DNA of 64,000 nucleotides from Rallus limicola (taxonomy: Eukaryota > Chordata > Aves > Gruiformes > Rallidae). The stretch covers positions 8,316,001-8,380,000 of the forward strand of contig JAKCOZ010000018.1 of NCBI GenBank assembly GCA_022605955.1, in the 5' to 3' direction. Positions 12,748 through 26,280 of this stretch are shown here, piece by piece. The position numbers were made by a program, and so were the translations under genes. The first letter of the stretch is position 1, and every line of letters starts with the position of its first letter. The notes below the pieces were generated by a model. It saw nothing but the letters and a program-made list of their open reading frames with translations, ran no database searches and was not told the origin of the DNA.

Positions 12748-15700
12748 AAGATTCTGTCAGAAATACTTAAAAATAATCCTGGAAGAGGAGAAACAACAGG
12801 GTTATTGTTTCTTTTTTCCTTCATTTTTCTTCCCAGCCCAGCTGAGTGTATTGTTGAGAGTGAGACTTGGCCTCTCTGTGCCCTCCCGAGCTCGGCAGAG
12901 AAAGCTGTGCTCTGAAGGGTTGTGTGTCTGTCTGCCCTTCGTCTGCTACATCTCCCCCTCTCCCCAAGATCTTGGACGCCCAGGCAAGTCCTCTCATCTG
13001 GGAATGTGATGTGAGCAGTCTGGATTGGAGCTTGGATGGAAACCCGAGGTGATTTGTGGGAGTCTTCCTGTGCTGGCTGCCTCCCTTCCATAGTTCCTTG
13101 CCTGCTGGGGAGCGTGTTTCCCAGTTGAGGCTGGGGAGAAAGATGTTCTCCCAGGAAACTTGTCCTGCCCTGCCATAAGCTGGCATGCCTTCAATTCTGC
13201 AGGTCATCTTCTGATGCCTGCTTGTGCATCCGTCCCCAGGACTTTTCCCCTTTTTCCATCCCTTTTCCAGAGCTTTGCTTGCTCTCCTTGGCTTTTCTGG
13301 GGAAGAGCAGTGCTGTAGTCCCCATCCTGCAAAATCAGCAGGAGCAAGATCCACCAGAAAGGGTAGAGGGAGCCTCAAAACCTAGAGACCTGCTAGCTGT
13401 CTTCCTCTGGGTCTCTGAAGCACCTCTTGGCTCTGGAGCTGGTCTTTTCCCATTGCTGCTCTGTGCTTTTCCTTGCTGCAGCTTTACAGCATGTGGTGCT
13501 GCAGAGGAGCTGTCAGCCCATGACCCATGGACTGGATTTCTGCAGATGTGTGCTCTTTTATCTTGCTAACACAGTCTGCCATGGTCACAGCTGGCGCTGG
13601 GGTCATTTTCTTTGGAGTGGTTTTTTTTTTTAGCTGCTTTGAAACTACAGGTTTATGCCTAGTCAAATGAGATGAACTACTATTGCTGCTGTATTCTCCA
13701 GAGCTGTGTGGTGGGACCCCTCAGCCTTGCTCCTTCCCCACCTGCTCCTCTTTTTGTGCAAGCTGGAGGGTGCTCCAAGGACCTTGCCAAACCTCTATTC
13801 CTCCCTCCAGCAAGAGGAGGCATGGCAGCTTGTGAATACAGAGGCATAATGGTACCAACCCATGGCAGGCGGTGTCTGGTCTGGCTGGGGTGATGCTGGT
13901 GGCTCTGGGCTGGAGGGCAGCAGGGTGGCTGCAGCGAGAAGGTCCCCACGCCAGCCTCCTGCTTGCTGAGCAGCCGCTGCAAGAGGCCCTTGCAGTCAAG
14001 ATAAAGGAAATGGAGAACTCCTGGACTGAAGTGCTGGCCGCCTTTGGTGGGATCACATGGGAGGGAGCAGATCTGGCCAGAGGCACAGCCCAGGCACGTG
14101 CGTACGGCAGGAAACACAGCTTGCACCGTTCGTGCCTGGGAGGCTCTCAGTGCTCCGGCAGCGAGACATCCTCCGCTCGCCTTCAAAGCTGAGAGCAGGG
14201 GAAAGCTTCCAGCCACTCGAGTGCTGTGTTGCTTAACAGCAATCAGATGTGCGGCGCTTGTGACTTGTTTTGCTCGCCCTTTTCGGCAGTCACAAGCTTC
14301 CCTGAGCTCTTCCCAACAGGAGGAGCAGGGCCAGAGGCACCTCTCTGCTATGGCGCAGCATGGCAGTTTTGCAGGGTAACGGGGATGTGGTGTCATCCTT
14401 CATTTTCATGGATTGAGGGGAGAGCAGGAGGTCTTACATGCCCTGGGAGCCTGCGGTGCCTCAGGGAGGCGAGTCTTCCCTCGGCCACGCTCGGGCTGGC
14501 TTTGTGGCTGCTGGTAATGTCGCCACAGTCTCTAGTTGTTCCCAAGGCCAGAATAATTTTCTTTGTTGTCAGCCCTTTCAACTTGGTTTTGATTTGTTTT
14601 GAAACTGTAAACAGGGTCCATTCATGCTTAGTGTCACCCTGGTTTTGAGTTGTCTTGTTTTCATTTTGAAGAGAGCCTTTGAGAGCTTCTTTTGGCTTTC
14701 CTGTTGTCTTTGGGACTGTTGGGGGAGTTTTTTATTTCTTCTCAAAACATAGGAAAAATACCTTTTTCCTTCTGCCCCCTCTCCACCAAACCTCAAGAAT
14801 TTTATCCTGGTGCCTTTGAGATCAGAGGAAAGAAACCCACAAGTATGGCATATGCAGAGGGCCATATTGACAAGAAGGGCTTAGCTCCAGTGTTGCTGTG
14901 CCTGAAACGAGCTCGTGCCTGGTTCTAGATGAGGCCACAGCCCTTAGCTGGGAGCACAGACCTCCTGTAAAAAGAATGTGGAAAAATAGGTGCCAAAGAG
15001 CCACGAAAAGCAGGCAGTCAGGTGGGATACATCCCAATGGGTGCTGGGACCCCACAGTTTGGTCCTGTCTGGACTCCCTATGGTAAAGGGGTTCCTGATG
15101 TTACAGAACAGCAGACAGGAGGGAGCGTGAGTTGTGTGTCTGGCTACTCCGTGTTGCCTGTCCTCCTGCCAGGCTGGGCAAAGGCTGCCTGCAGATGCCT
15201 CTCATGGGATGAATGGCTCAGGCTCTCTGGTTGCATAGTTTCTTCTTTGCATGAAATACTTTAAATATTAATTGGGCCAGAGGAGAATGGCTGTTTAGGC
15301 TTTGTAGGTGCTCAGGACACTTCCTAGGTGGGTTGTCTTCAGGGCTTCCAGATGTACTTAATTATTTAGGCAGAGTGCAGTAGCTCCAGTAGAAGAGGGC
15401 AAGACCCGTTTCAAATACCCTGGGACCAGGGAGCTCTTTGGGTGGTAGGAAACAGAGCTCAGACCTGTGCCCCAGAGAAAACAAGAGAGAACTTGCATCT
15501 CTCCCCAGTCCTTCCAAAGGAAGGAATATCTGAGTGGTTGGACGGATGGTTCTTCCTCCTGTTCTGCTCTGTGTAAACTGCGAAGCCCAATCTAAAGGGT
15601 GCTGTCCAGTAAGACCAAGTAAAGGGAATGCTGAGGATGTGGATCGTGCCAGGCCATCGGTAATAGGCATGATTGAAGCTGCAAGGAGCTTGTGTGCATG

Positions 15701-16356
15701 TGCTGAAGCACCAGTGCAGGCAGCCAGTGAGAGCAGGAGCTGCTTATCACCTCTCTTTGCTAACTAAATGTACTAAGTGCAGTTGCATCAGTCAGGAAAT
15801 CATTTATTTAATGCTGATGATCCCTTAAAACATTCATTCCTCAAAACCTGTGTAGCACAAAGTGTTCACCAAACTTGTCATGTAACTTTATGGCCTTTTG
15901 CAGATAAACATGGGTTGGTGCTGTGAGTCCAAAGGATCTGTAGTCCAGGAACTGTGTCAGCGCTGTGCAATGCTTGAGCTAATAGGCTTAAAATACAACT
16001 TTTTTGAGGAGCTTCTGAGATCTAGTGACCGAGGTCCATCAGAATGAAATGTAATAGCTGCAGAAATGCAGGTTACATAAATCACCCATGCTGAGCAGTG
16101 TGATAGTGATGGGAAACATCAGTGGTGAGAAATGTCTTGAAAATAGTGGAGATGACGTGAAGATCTTGTGCTTCTGGCTGTGTTTTGGATGCACTTTCCT
16201 CAGTGCTGCAGGTCACTGTACCCTGGCTGGTGGTGCTGTGTACAATGACTCAGGACACTGCTGTTTGGAGAATGAGCTTCACCTCCTCCTGGGGAAAGTG
16301 GCCTTGTGTTGTGAGAGTTAATCACAGACTTTAATCTCTTGCATTTCCTTTTCTAG

Positions 16357-16509
<153 letters not shown>

Positions 16510-17505
16510 TAGCTCTTATCTCCTGAACCATCTGAGTGATAACAAGTTCTTTGCTTGCACCGTGTCCATTAAAACATCTGTATTTGTTACCAGTGTTCCC
16601 AGTGAGTGTTAAACCCTCAGTAGTTCTCTCTTCCTCCAGAAATCATCAGTGGAGGACTTCAGCTAAGCAACCCCACTTGCGCAGCTTCTGCCCGGAGCAT
16701 CTCCTACAGCAGCCTCCTTGTTTGCAGAGGGGTCCTGGCCAGCATTGCACAGGGCTGAGGATGGTGTGAGGCTCCCCAGGAACTGCTCATACACTGTTTT
16801 TCCTGTCCCATGCAGCTCAAAGGGCTATCTAGAGAGAAGGAAATAGAAAGTGAATTCCAAATATTCAATCAAGCTGACTGATGGCCATGGCTTCCTCCTG
16901 TGATGTTCAGGACTGGTTGCTCCAAGATGGGATTTCAGTGGCGTGCTGTGTTCCCATGCCCACCCAACGTGCAGCTGAGCATTCATGTGACTGAGGAACA
17001 GATGCAAACTCTGTGGTGCAGGGGGTTGTTTGTGGCTGCCCTTTGGTGCTGCTGCTGCGAGGAGGGGGTGGGGGGAAGACCCTTAATGCGCCTTGCAAAG
17101 ATAACCAGCCTGAGGGGGCCCTGGGAGTCTTTCCCACACCCATAGCTAATGGCTTTGACCACAGAGTTGTCTTTACCCCCACCCCAAGTAGCTAATGGGC
17201 ATGTTGAGAAATGTCACGGTACCATAATCACTTCCAGTGACTGTCAGGTCTGTTTAGTGCAGCCCTTTGTGCTTCTGCTCTGCCTCCTGGGTTTTTGGGA
17301 AACACAAAGGCATTTAGTGGGCTTTACTGTTCTCTGACTGGTGTGACGAAAATAATTTACACCCCTTTCTGAGCAAGAGAGTTTTGTCTGGGTTTCCCAC
17401 AGAGGGACTTCTAATTCTGGCTTGTCCTTGTCTTGTAACATCAGCAAAAGCAAGGCACACCTGACATGGCACAAAAGCCTTTGCTGTAGGAGTACGCCTG
17501 CCAGT

Positions 17506-17529
17506 GAGGAGGAGGAGGAGGAGGAGGAG
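17506..17529. repeat. (GAG)8 microsatellite
   Basis: Eight perfect GAG units on the + strand, intronic. It is likely length-variable between individuals. Confidence 0.95.
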
Positions 17530-20500
17530 TGGAAGCCAAGTTGGCAAAGGGCATAACTTGGAAAAACTGGACATACCATTTGGCTGGGCCACACTTGCAG
17601 AAAATTCCCACTGAAATGCTATTTTTGGAAGGCAGTGATTGAGCTTGGGAAGCCTGGTCAGAGCACTGCTGCTCACAGCACACTCATCAATATTTGCTCC
17701 TGCTTCTTGGTGTTGAAATAGTTTCCCTTCGCTAAGAGGCATGTCACTGGGATTTCTGCTGGAGGAAAAAGGGGGTTGAAGTTGCTGGAAAAATAAAGCC
17801 TGGTTCTCGTGTAGGAAAGTAGTTCTGGGGACTTGGAACGACCATCCTCTAGATGAGCTTGTGCATTTGTGTCTGGCCTCTGCAGAGGCATTTGCCCTTT
17901 TGCTCTGGTCCCCTTTTTGCAACAGGACTGAATAATACTGTTTTCCGAGGCAGTCATGCATGCATGTGGAAAATGGCTACTCCATGCTTCTCCCAGAATT
18001 TTTTCTTGACGTTTCATTTCTGCAGCAGTTTGCAGTAAGGAAGAGACAGGCTGTTGATGTCTAACAGCTGGCACCTGCAGCTTTACCGCTTGTACTTTCA
18101 GGTGCCAGCACAGAGCAAGAGGTGGCATGGTGAGAAGATCCCAGTATGGAATGGTGTCCTACCTCTGAGGAGGAGGTAGACACTGGAAAGACAGATAATC
18201 TTGCACCTGCCTCCTGATGGGGCAGTTTCAGAAGTCCTCTGGCTTCAAGAAGTTGTGTTATTAAGAAGTGGGAATCACATTGCCTTTGCCCTCCTGCCTT
18301 TGCTGTGCATCACGGAGCGGCCAGGAGCTGGTGGCTTTCTCTGGAGCAGGATGATGAGCCCTGTCTCCCTAGAGAGATAGCTTGCAAGCTGTGTCAGCTT
18401 CTGAAAGAAGGCTTCACTTGGGGGTGAGGGAAGGCTGTCTTAATAGTTGCTATCTGGGCTAGAGGATGTGCAAAGTAATGTGGTTCCTTTCTGGAGCAGT
18501 TCTTGGCCATCCCAGTTTGGGAATGGCAATGGCTTTTATCACTTATGGCTAAACCCAAAAGTCTCTCTGTGCCCAGGGTGCCATCCAGATGAGCTCAGTA
18601 CAATGAGCACAGGTTTCTTTCTCTGCAAAATGTGGCTCTAGTATGCTTAGATTGCTAGGGGTTTGATTATGCTCAGCTTCTGTGAGTACTGTAGTTTGCT
18701 CCCAGTTCCATTTTGAGCAACATTTTTAGCATCTGAATTTCATTACCAGCAGAGATTTGGCTCCAGTGGTTTGCTGAAAGTGCGTGGCTTTCTGGGAAGT
18801 CCATTGTGGAGTAACATTAGACATTGTGGCCACTGCAATTCTCAAAAATGTCTCCTGCAACCCCATGTCTCCTGCAGCTCTGGCTTTCCTAGCAAAACCC
18901 TGTGTCCCGAGCTTGTAGCACCACCACAACCTGAGAAGGTGCCATCTGGGCTTGTCTGTCAGGCCTATTTCCTGGAATGGGAAAAGAGCTCCATGATTAC
19001 TCCACAGTTACAACATCCAGCCCACAGGGACTCTGCTTGCTTTGTGTTGCTTCGTTTTGTTCAAGTTTGCTTTGAGGGTTTGACTTCTTGGAAATTTCTA
19101 GAGACTGTGGGTCTTTTGAAGTGGAGCCATAAAGCTGGATCCTCCGAAGCAGAGCAGAACAATCGCACTTGAGATTTTGGGCTGGGGGATGTCCTTCCCC
19201 AGGATGTTGGCACCACGCTAATCCCATAGCACAACTTGGTGGGGCCTGTTTTGGCCCAGGAGGACACTGCAGTGCTCCTGTGCCATGCCTGAAAAGCCTC
19301 TGCCGCCTTATAGGGGAACTTGAAGTGGACTCTTGGCTACTTTTGCTGGCTTTGAGCCACCAGCACAGCCTGCCTAGCTTCATGTGGTGCTGAGGATGGT
19401 CCCTGGAAACAGCTCTGGCAGCACCCAGCCCATGCATGGCATTGACTGCGGTCCCTGGAGCAGAGTCAAGAGCAGCTGGCGAGAGAGAAGAGACCTGTCA
19501 TTGCCTGGCCCCAGGGACATTGTGCTGGGCAGCTCCATCCTTGCCTGCAGAAGTCCACACTAAGGGTTACATGCATGTTGGCTGGGAGGTGATGGTGTGG
19601 AGACCCCAGGAAAGAATGAACTAAGAAAACAAATGAGCTCAGTTGGGCCCGCTGTGTAGGGGCTGTGCCAGATCTTTCAGGAAACAGCTTTTATAAGGAG
19701 AGTGGAGCCTTCCAAACTTTGTACAGCCCGAGTGGCCTGGAGCAGATCCTGGCCAGTCTGCTTTGCTGGAAACGTGAGCCTCTGCAAGGAGGGGTTGCCT
19801 GAGGCTGAGCTAACTTTGGCTGTAAAACTGCTTTTTAGGAAGCTTTAGCTACAGACAATAGTGAACTCCCAGGAAGGGAGGAGGAGAAAAGGGGGTTCAG
19901 TTTTAAAAAGCAGAATGATTTCTCCTTTCTCCCCTACCCAGCCAGCTAACCTCCTCGCCATGGACATCAGTGCTGCCCACACACTTCGGGGCTGTTCTCC
20001 CAGGACAACCATAGGGATGCTAACAGCTCTCCACACAGGCGAACCAAGGAGGTGGAAGACAGCTCATGCATTTTCCAGCTACCATACCTGACTTCCCCCA
20101 GTCCCATTGCGTCTTCATCAGAGATGTGGCAAGGGTCCTAAGTGCTATTTTCTGTTCTAGCAAGATGGGCATTTCTGATGTAGCGCTATTGAGTGAACAG
20201 TGCCATACTAGCTTGTATCCCATAATCAGCACAGTCAACTTTCTGTAGGGTTTCAGCTAACTCTGCTGATACGCCAAGAGTATTACCCCAGGCAGGGTGC
20301 TGTGCTGAAGCAGTTGCTCTGCTTCTGACCTTTGAGATGGCTTTAAACAAACTACCTTGTGGCATTGTAGACTGTAAGAGAAATGGCCTCAGAAACATTT
20401 TGCTCCAGCAAGCTCTGACATTTCTCAGTGAGCTCTTGCATGGATGGGTTGCAGCAGGGCTTTGGAGAAGGTTTCGGGGCACCTTTCAATGCAGTTTCAC

Positions 20501-23500
20501 TCTCTTGATCATGGAGAAAAGCTGCTGAGCCTAATGGGATACCCTGAATTCAAAGGATTCACTAAGTAGGAGACCACTTTTCCTCCTTGCCCTCTTCTCA
20601 ACCCCTTGTCTTTGCAGAAGTGTCGTTTTTGCAGTAGGAAGGGTAGTAAGGCCATTGCTGCCCTGCCAGAGCAGAGAGTGAGCCATCTGGGGTAAGAAGC
20701 CAAGATACTGAGGTTTGCTGTTCATATGGGTGGGGAAGAAAAAGTACCTTCTCTTGACTCAAAAGACTGACCTGGGTGCCCTGAAGAGCTTCACTGGCTT
20801 AGCCCAAATCCTTAGGCCAAAATCCTTCTCCTGTATCACAGGTCCCTTGGGTGCTCCCTGCTCTCTTTTGTCTCTCAAAGAGATTTCATCTCTTTGCCCT
20901 ATTCCTCTGGCCACCTCATCGAGTGCCCAAGAGATACCTTGCCCATCTCTTGTTGCACTCTGCAGTTTTCTCAACAGTTCCTGGCAAGCAAATAGGACTG
21001 TGCCCCATCCTGCAGGATCTCAAAGCGTGAGAGTGTAAGGGGCTGTCTTGATAGAAGCACTGTTTAATTCAGCTTCATTGCACCATTTATGGAACTCTGT
21101 GCCTACGCTATGCCCAGGACAGCCCCAGAGACGTGTTGCTGGTTCCCCTCCTTTTTTCCAGGAGATGCACACAGCTCAGGACTTTGCCAAACAGATACTA
21201 AGTGCAGGGCTCCTGGAAACAGTGTCTTCCATGCCTGCTTCCCCATCCCAGGAATAGTCCGTGTAGCTGGCTGCTCCGTGGGCTGGGACTAATTATGTGT
21301 ACATTTGGGGCTGCCTTTTTTTTGAAGTGAGTTTGGAACCCATGCCAGGGAAAATCTGGATGTGATTTGAAAGGTGCAGAGAAGTGAATTCTTTCCGAGG
21401 CAGTGGGGTGTGGGGAGAGTGGGGGGAGTCCTTCAGGGTAAAGCAAAAGGCACAGACGGTTTTCTGCTCTTGAAATACCTGGCTTGGTTTGTGGCTGAGA
21501 TCAGCAGGCTGATGTGTTTCAGGTTCTCTGTCCCTCCAGCTTGCTGGAGATCCACTAACAGCCTCTGGCTCAAGAGGAGCCTCAACCATTTTTCTGCTTG
21601 AAACACTTCTGCCTCAGTTTTTTCAGCCCCTTACTCCCCAGTATAACTTCAGCTCTGCCTTGAGAAGTCCCAAGGGAGGGAATAATTTGCAGATCCCTGT
21701 TTCCTTACCTGTTTGTTTGGTGAGATTAACCGCTCCTGTGGTCTGCCTGCTCTATTTCATGCTGCCAGAGACCCAAATTCCTTATCAGCCCATTCCCCAA
21801 GCTGTTCTCTGACACTTTGCAGACCTTGATGAATGGCTGAGGCAAGGGAGCTGCACTACATACATCGCTCTGCAGCCCCAGCCCCTGAGCTGCTGCTCTC
21901 AGTTATTGGATAAAGCAAAGCAGGTTTGATAAGGTCTTCCAGTCCTGGGAGAGCAGAAACCTTCTGGCATCAGCAGAGTTTTCCTGGGCAGAGCATCTTC
22001 CGTAGAGCTTCTCTGTGTGATGCCAGCTCTTCTCTATGGGGAAGAGAACTCATGCCTGGGTGGGGTGACCTGTAGTGGGTGGTGGGCACCAGCCTCCTCC
22101 TCCTGCCCAGTTGGGTACGAGGCAGCACACCAGTGTTATCTCTGCTCTTGAAGCCCAGTGATGTGCAGTTTCAGTGCAGAGGGGCAACCTCTGCACCAGT
22201 GGTTAGATAGGGAGTGAAAGGCATGGATATTGTCCCCCTGTGTCCTGGCCAGACTGTTACTAGTGAAGGGACTGTCACAGTGGAGTTTTGTGGGGGAAGG
22301 AGTGCAGGAATTGTGTCAAGGGAAGGATTTAAGGAGAGATTTGAAGGAAACCATGCCAGTGGAAACTATGCCATGCCATGCCAAACTCTCCCCTAGGGTG
22401 AGATACAGCATGGGACAGTTGGGACAACAGCTGTTGTGGGACAGTGCTGGCTAGCCTGAGGTTCACAGCGATGCACTTTTGGTTTTGCTGCTATTCATCA
22501 TATTGGATGAAATCTTTCTAATGTGTAGTGGACTTTGGGCCACAGTGGATGGATATACATATCAGTGGTGGAGGGAGAGGAGTGTGCCTGCAGACAAAGG
22601 GAAGAAAGGAGTGGAGCTGAGTTGGTGGGACACAGGGCTTTGTAGCTGGGGAGCTTCACATCCCACAAGGTTGTGAGCTCTATCCACTGACTGATGGAGT
22701 TGCAAAACAGCATCGTGGTGCTCTGCTGTGGTTTTCCAGGTTTCGTGCCCAGCAGAGTGAAGACCACTGCTAGCTCCTGCCATCATCCCAATGCTCAGGG
22801 CAATGAGAGAGAGGACACAGAAGCACTGGGACAGTTTGAGCACCAGAGCTGAGCAGGTGGTGCAAGGTGGGTCAAAATGGGAGGGAAGGAAGGGGTCACA
22901 TAGGGGAAGGGAAAAGCAGGCATGAGTGCCCTGTCTGTCCAGGCTGCTTGCAAGGTCTCTTCCTGTCTGCTTTGCTGCTGCCCATCTGGGGTAATGGAAC
23001 GCTTGCTGCTGACTCAGAAGGCCTTCAGATGTGGTCAGACATTGGCTTTGTGGTAGCTTGAGATCTTTTCCTAGGTTCTCCCCCTCCCCAGTCCCCTCTT
23101 GAGAACCAGCTGTTGCCCCCAGTGCTGGAGTGCCTGTGCTGGTATTTGCTTGGCTGTAAAACAAACCAGAGTCACAAGGAGATAAAGTGAGTGTACAGGC
23201 ACTCGAGTTGGCAAGGGAACCTGGAGACGTGGCTTCTGCCACTTTGTTACTCTTGAATTCATGTTTTCTTTGGGTAGATAAAAGCCTGGGTTGCATGGAA
23301 GCAAGCAGTCTCTGAAGAGCACAGCTGGCTTTGGCCACAGCCCAGACATGGGAAGGGCACGGTGCTTCTCCTGCCTTGGACTGGGGGCCAGGGTAAAAGC
23401 AGTGGGGTGAGAATTAGCATCATGTTAGAAATCCCCTGGGATGTCTTCCCTATGCTGAATCCTCTGCCAAGGGCTGTCATTCATATACTGCCATTTTCCT

Positions 23501-23639
23501 GGGATGTTGGCAGGGATAGGGGACACTAGGGCCTTTTCCTGGATGTTGCTGTGGCAGAGACCCTCTACCTGCCCCAGCCGCATGCCTGTTGTGTGTGAAG
23601 CACCGGGTGGTTCCTGGAAAGCACAGCATAAAATGCTGG

Positions 23640-24180
23640 ATGCTTCCATTATTTTTGGCTGGTGAAATTAAATTTTGCCTCTGATGTAAATATTTATGAC
23701 AACTTGTTTTTTAAAGAAATGAAACTAATCCTTGCTACTCCAAGGCAACCCTACAATAATAATCTGTTCTGTATTGTTTAACTTCCCCCCAGTTGCTCTA
23801 ACCAGCCAATGAGCATATGAAATATCCTCCCAGGTGTAGCTGGGGAGAAGTAGGCAGGGAACAGAGCAGAGAGACTTCATTTGCTTTGATTTTTAAAGTA
23901 TTTCATGTATTCCCACACTCTCCCTTTCAGTTTTATTCCCTCTCACTTTAAGGGATGGGTTGTGTTGATCAGACTTCTCCAGTCAGAATGCTGATGGAGA
24001 ACAATTACGGTGCCACGTTGCACTTAAGGGCAGATGCCTGCAAAGCCTCTAGCTGCTGCTGGGGAAGGGGACACACACAAATGCATAGCTACCAACGTGC
24101 GCCCAATGCTTTGGTGCATCTACCAAATGTAATATCAATGTAATATAGAATAAATATATTCCCTGGGATAAAGTGTCATA
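23640..24180. promoter_or_regulatory. AT-rich candidate conserved non-coding element
   Basis: The block includes TGTAAATATTTA (23685-23696, forkhead-like), a CCAAT (23806-23810) next to gagcatatgaaat (octamer-like), and an AT-rich tail around 24125-24165. Its base composition and low repeat content differ from the flanks. The call rests on appearance; no alignment was possible. Confidence 0.25.
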
Positions 24181-25839
24181 TGTCCTACTGAAGAAAGACT
24201 GCTTGCTAAATTGGAACTGTACCCAGAGCATCTTCAGAGCCATTGCCCTCCTCGCAGGCACTGCTTTTTCTCCTGTAGGTATTTACGGGTTTTCAAGATC
24301 CAGAAAAAGCAGACAGCGTGTCCTGGAGCCTGGGTACTTCTTGTGCAGGGAGACTTGCCAGGGCAGCCACTCCATAGCGGTGCTTTATCTCCGTCTCCTT
24401 TTTCCAAAATCAACTTACTTGACAGGTTCCCAGGTGATAAATATTCGGTCTACTCATAGCTTGCTTTGTGTGTGTAAAGAACAGTGTGTTTTACTGTACT
24501 TCCTTGTGCAATGGTTTTGTTGTGCCAGAAGGGAGGAGGACTCCTTGTTCTGATTGCTGATGCATAATATTCTGTATGTAAATAAGAAAATGTAGTAATT
24601 TCTGAGTGTTTGAGTTGTGGCAGGAGTGAGAAGCTGGTGAAGTGGAGCCTGAGCAGCTCTGATCTTACCAGCAGATGGAAAACCCCACTAGGCAGCGAGA
24701 TGTGCAGAACTGCCTTCCTTCACACGTCTCTCCCTTTGTGTTCCTCACACTGGTGGTGAGGCTGAGGGCAGGAGCAGTGCGATGAGGCTGTTCAGAGTAA
24801 AGTGAGTCTTGCCAGAGGCTGTTCTTAAACAAAGCATGGAGCTGGTAGTTACTTTACTCCTGCTGAGTTTGAAGCATCCAGGTGTCAAGGATCCGAACTG
24901 CATCACAGCTTTCCTTGCTCTGGCTAGATACCACAAAGGCAGCTGGGATTGCTCCCCTTTTGCTGTTGCTGTGCATCACTCATGTGGAAGGTTTATTGAG
25001 TGAACAGTCCAGCAACTGGGAAACTTCATGAGGGAAAATCCATCCTGAGACCTTCCTCCCCTTTTCTGCTGGCTTCATTTTCTGCAGATGTTTCTCCTCG
25101 CTTGCCCTTGCCTGGAGGCAGGTCACGCTGTGCCAGAGCTGGGCCAGTGACTGAGCCCTTCTTTGCACAGTACCTGTCTGTCAGACTGCTCCTTGGAAGA
25201 GGCCAGGACAGGAATTCAGCAATTATCCAATGCAGTCTTCAGACTTGAATTCTCTCTTGCCTTGGCCCATTGGTCCATTGTTTGCCATGTATTTCTTCTA
25301 GGATCTAGAGGAGCTAATCCTGAGCCTTCTCCTCCCCTTCAGCATGAGGAGTATCTGCTGTGGGCAGGAGGAAGGGTCTCCACCTGTACGATTAGCAGGG
25401 CAGTTAGCCAGGTATGAGACTGAGAGTTGTTACAATCTCTTGGAGACAGCCAAAAATGGAGGAAAGTGAGAGAGAACCCTTAGAACAAGGTGTGGGTGGT
25501 GAGCACCATTGCCTTTGCCATGTCCACTGAAGCTACAGCCATGAAGGATACAGATATGAGATTATTAGTGTCATGTTCTTCTCTTGCAGTATATGGTCTT
25601 TGGCCACATGGAAAGTCCCAGTGCAAAAAGTCCCATTTTGCAGATACAGTCCAAGGAAAATATACCCGGGAAAATGTGGCTTCTCATTGACCCTGCGAGT
25701 TGCCCATCATCCTCTCACAGGAGGGAGAGGGTTTCCTGCTCTTTCTTGCCTTTCAAGTCAAGGATTTATATGGCTGTATTTGACAGCCCTGAAGGGTCTG
25801 CAATTATGTTAATCAGGCATTTTGATTGAAAACCAGATT

Positions 25840-26280
25840 TTTTCTTAGAAAATAAACTTCCTTGTTGAAAAATGCTAGATCTGGAGCAACTCGGGAGAGG
25901 AGCCGGATTTCCTGCTGGTTCATATGCTCTGTGCCTTGGCTAATTTAAGATTCCTTCAGTTGTTGTGATGTATTTGTTCCCCCAAACTATATTCTTTTTA
26001 TTATTATTCACTAGCATCTGTTTGTTAAACATTTAAATATTCCCACACCCAGAGCTTATTATTTGAGACATTCATAATGTATCCACCCATCAGTGATTTC
26101 ATTCTGGCAGACATAAAACCAAAACAGCTATTCCTTACAACTGCCAACAAAACTATTGTGATCCATTAATCTTTTTCTAAAAGCATCAGTCAAATAGAAA
26201 CCTATGCAGCAAATACACCACGATTACTGATGAGAAGGGAAAACTGTTGATCATTTGCTTGTCTGATGGAAAATAATTGC
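25840..26280. promoter_or_regulatory. AT-rich candidate conserved non-coding element
   Basis: About 440 bp of AT-rich, non-repetitive sequence with ttattattattcacta, aaacatttaaatattccc, cattcataatg and ccattaatc strings, set in GC-richer intron. No coding potential is apparent. Such blocks in developmental-gene introns are often enhancers; this one is a guess from composition. Confidence 0.25.

Larger units (their letters stand above)
1..16356 (+). other. SH3PXD2B: Intron 2 of SH3PXD2B (3' part; donor outside window)
   Basis: No segment here encodes the expected PX start or the exon-2 peptide ending in FFDLQ, and no other multi-exon gene was recognised. The acceptor ends in ttctag at 16351-16356. 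Inside are a CR1 3'-end remnant near 1726-1787, a CpG-enriched patch at about 2588-2840, weaker CpG patches near 7030-7250 and 14095-14290, C-runs at 11845-11856 and 12723-12737, and AT-rich possible regulatory blocks near 12190-12330 and 15770-15920. Open frames of up to 238 codons on either strand show no family resemblance and no splice logic, so I treat them as chance. The rest looks like unique intronic sequence. Confidence 0.85.

Noticed and set aside
13680..14396. 238-codon open frame on the - strand
   Set aside because: No domain, and composition typical of a GC-rich antisense chance frame.
1..16356. Search for SH3PXD2B exon 2 (encoding the stretch ending FFDLQ)
   Set aside because: No matching segment with splice sites was found by reading; exon 2 most likely lies upstream of the window.
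22360..22383. ATGCC tandem units as a functional repeat
   Set aside because: Only a few imperfect units; too short to mean more than simple sequence.
22562..23338. 258-codon open frame on the - strand
   Set aside because: Low-complexity, Ser/Leu/Cys-rich translation with no family resemblance, no flanking splice logic, and internal to an intron.
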